Both the position numbers and the translations under genes were made by a program. This document shows positions 6,392-6,970 of a stretch of DNA of 6,970 bases, in pieces. Numbering within the stretch: the stretch's first letter is position 1; every line of letters begins with the position of its first letter. The notes under the pieces were generated by a model, which worked only from the letters and a program-made list of their open reading frames with translations, was not told where the DNA came from and made no database searches. This DNA is from Actinomycetota bacterium (GTDB lineage: Bacteria > Actinomycetota > Actinomycetes > Actinomycetales > Microbacteriaceae), in the NCBI GenBank assembly GCA_018895315.1, contig JAHIOK010000120.1, forward strand, positions 1-6,970, read 5' to 3'.

Positions 6392-6771
6392 CTGTAGAGG
6401 AAGAGGATGTCGGCCTCCGCCGCCAATCTCGTCTCGATGGCACCGTCCGCACCGGGCTGCAGCAGCACCAGGGGCCGAGCGTCGAGCTCGCCGAGCGGGT
6501 CGTCGATCCACAGCGTGTCGGCGGTCAGTACGACCCCGCGCAACGCGAGATTCAGCGCTCCCCCGTGGCCGCTGAGCTCGATCGCTCCCGAGGCCTGCAG
6601 CGCACCATCGGATCTCTCGACGGCGGGAAGGAGCACCGCTTCGCCCCGGAACTCCGCGCCCCCCTCCGCGCGCACGGCGAAGTCGGGCATGCGCTGCAGA
6701 TAGGCCAGCAGCGAGGGGCGCACGTGCCATTCGAGCACCACGTGCCGGCCCATGGTCGCAGTAGTCGCCAC
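6343..6771 (-). CDS. Small HtaA-domain-like protein, no signal peptide
   Basis: A 142-residue protein that resembles one HtaA domain, the haem-binding module of corynebacterial HtaA/HtaB surface proteins. It has VLEWHVRPSLLAYL (12-25) in place of the usual W.v..SFR.Yv opening, SGAIELSGHGGALNLALRG (61-79) matching the F.G.v.f.GHgG.L.l.l core, and a C-terminal strand region ending in LFVREE. Tyr24 and His69 fall where HtaA domains carry their haem-ligand Tyr and conserved His (family knowledge recalled, not searched). Unlike known HtaA proteins there is no signal peptide, anchor or second domain, so it is expected in the cytoplasm. GTG 6771 is chosen because AGGAGG (6782-6777) lies exactly five bases upstream; an internal ATG (codon 7) has no comparable site. 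It is divergent from the aldo/keto reductase, and its last 49 bases overlap the MarR gene. The domain call is moderately sure; function is unknown. Confidence 0.7.
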   Translation of the reverse strand: MATTATMGRHVVLEWHVRPSLLAYLQRMPDFAVRAEGGAEFRGEAVLLPAVERSDGALQASGAIELSGHGGALNLALRGVVLTADTLWIDDPLGELDARPLVLLQPGADGAIETRLAAEADILFLYSYLPGAPFGSLFVREE

Positions 6772-6780
6772 ATCGACCTC

Positions 6781-6810
6781 CTCGTCGCGGTCGACGACGA
6801 CCGCGACGAG
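6781..6810. repeat. Perfect 13-bp inverted repeat at the ribosome binding site of the HtaA-like gene
   Basis: CTCGTCGCGGTCG (6781-6793) is followed by ACGA and its exact reverse complement (6798-6810). In the leftward transcript the last two stem bases are the first two bases of the AGGAGG ribosome binding site. It could act as an RNA hairpin limiting translation of the HtaA-like protein, or as a DNA operator in the divergent promoter region. No T-run follows on either side, so it is not a typical terminator. Confidence 0.7.
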
Positions 6811-6813
6811 ACA

Positions 6814-6842
6814 CTAGCATGGCCCCAGTTGACAGATAAACT
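6814..6842 (+). promoter_or_regulatory. Tentative promoter of the aldo/keto reductase gene
   Basis: TAAACT (6837-6842) sits in the same 16-base context (ACAGRTAAACTGAAAC, 15 of 16 identical) as the -10 of the aldehyde dehydrogenase. The hexamer 17 nt upstream, CTAGCA (6814-6819), matches only three of six -35 positions. The perfect TTGACA at 6829-6834 is misplaced for this -10 and has no TAnnnT box at the right distance downstream. Start near 6849 expected. Confidence 0.35.
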
Positions 6843-6845
6843 GAA
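6829..6845 (-). promoter_or_regulatory. Shared 17-bp element, copy 3 (candidate operator)
   Basis: The minus strand reads TTCAGTTTATCTGTCAA, 14 of 17 identical to copy 1 and 13 of 17 to copy 2. It is also flanked by CAGTT (6826-6830) and AACTG (6839-6843) as an inverted repeat. It covers the tentative -10 of the aldo/keto reductase and lies just upstream of a leftward TAGTGT (6816-6811) that may be the -10 of the HtaA-like gene, so it could control both. Confidence 0.5.
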
Positions 6846-6878
6846 ACTGCTCACCGCATCACGAAGGAGTGAGAACAC

Positions 6879-6970
6879 GTGGAATACCGATTCCTGGGCA
6901 ACAGCGGCTTCAAGATCTCGGAGATCACCTACGGCAACTGGATCACTCACGGCTCGCAGGTCGAGAACGA
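6879..6970 (+). CDS. Aldo/keto reductase, N-terminal part (continues beyond window)
   Basis: A frame starting with GTG 6879 runs to the window end, giving 30 codons. The residues EYRFLGNSGFKISEITYGNW match the N-terminal strand and first barrel strand of aldo/keto reductases of the potassium-channel beta-subunit-like group (typically EYR.LG.SGLKVSE...G.W). These are cytoplasmic NADPH-dependent enzymes that reduce aldehydes and ketones to alcohols. AAGGAG (6864-6869) lies nine bases before the GTG, supporting the start. The catalytic Tyr, Lys and His are beyond the window, so activity and cofactor cannot be judged. Its promoter carries the same element as the aldehyde dehydrogenase and P450 promoters, which suggests it belongs to the same regulon. 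Confidence 0.85.
   Translation, partial: MEYRFLGNSGFKISEITYGNWITHGSQVEN

Noticed and set aside
6829..6834. Perfect TTGACA as a rightward -35 for the aldo/keto reductase
   Set aside because: No TAnnnT hexamer occurs 16-19 nt downstream, so it is more likely part of the operator-like element.
6552..6950. Minus-strand frame running through the HtaA-like and aldo/keto reductase starts, including an ATG at 6773
   Set aside because: It is out of frame with the HtaA-like domain, antisense to the aldo/keto reductase start, and has no recognisable domain. The GTG at 6771 has the correctly spaced ribosome binding site.
1..6970. Mobile elements, CRISPR, tRNA/rRNA genes, riboswitches, phage defence genes
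   Set aside because: No transposase, direct-repeat array, tRNA-like fold or defence-type domain was seen; all coding capacity is explained by metabolic and regulatory genes.

Overview
The window reads as chromosomal DNA of a high-GC actinobacterium, most likely a member of the Microbacteriaceae such as Microbacterium. This is inferred from the very GC-rich codon use (long open frames on both strands), GGAGG-type ribosome binding sites, TAnnnT -10 boxes and one apparently leaderless gene. It was not checked by any search. No RNA gene, insertion sequence, phage gene or CRISPR array is visible.

Layout, left to right. (1) The 3' end of a MarR-family regulator (+). (2) A complete NAD(P)-dependent aldehyde dehydrogenase (-) with its own promoter. 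(3) A tightly packed leftward operon, read from 5692 down to 1856: a CYP199-like cytochrome P450, a fused DhaK-DhaL dihydroxyacetone kinase, and a phthalate-dioxygenase-reductase-type (VanB-like) oxidoreductase. The P450 and kinase are 1 nt apart, the kinase and reductase overlap by 7 nt, and a GC-rich hairpin follows the last gene. (4) A second, complete MarR regulator, divergent from the P450. (5) A small HtaA-domain-like protein (-), whose 3' end overlaps the MarR gene. (6) The first 30 codons of an aldo/keto reductase (+), divergent from the HtaA-like gene.

Working model (inference): this is a MarR-controlled catabolic locus. NADH electrons pass through the flavin and [2Fe-2S] domains of the reductase to the P450, which hydroxylates or O-dealkylates an aromatic carboxylate. 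The kinase would take up a C3 or C4 ketose or aldose fragment, and the aldehyde dehydrogenase and aldo/keto reductase would handle carbonyl products. The placement of a dihydroxyacetone kinase between a P450 and its probable reductase is the most unusual aspect. It suggests that the P450 reaction, directly or through formaldehyde, yields dihydroxyacetone or a similar small hydroxycarbonyl.

The strongest regulatory signal is a 17-bp element found three times, once in each promoter-bearing intergenic region (1786-1802, 5741-5757, 6829-6845). In each copy it covers the probable -10 box of a catabolic gene (aldehyde dehydrogenase, P450, aldo/keto reductase), as expected for a shared repressor operator. 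A perfect 13-bp inverted repeat also abuts the ribosome binding site of the HtaA-like gene. There is no gene-free stretch longer than 300 bases; the largest gaps are 105-117 bp and are described as regulatory features.
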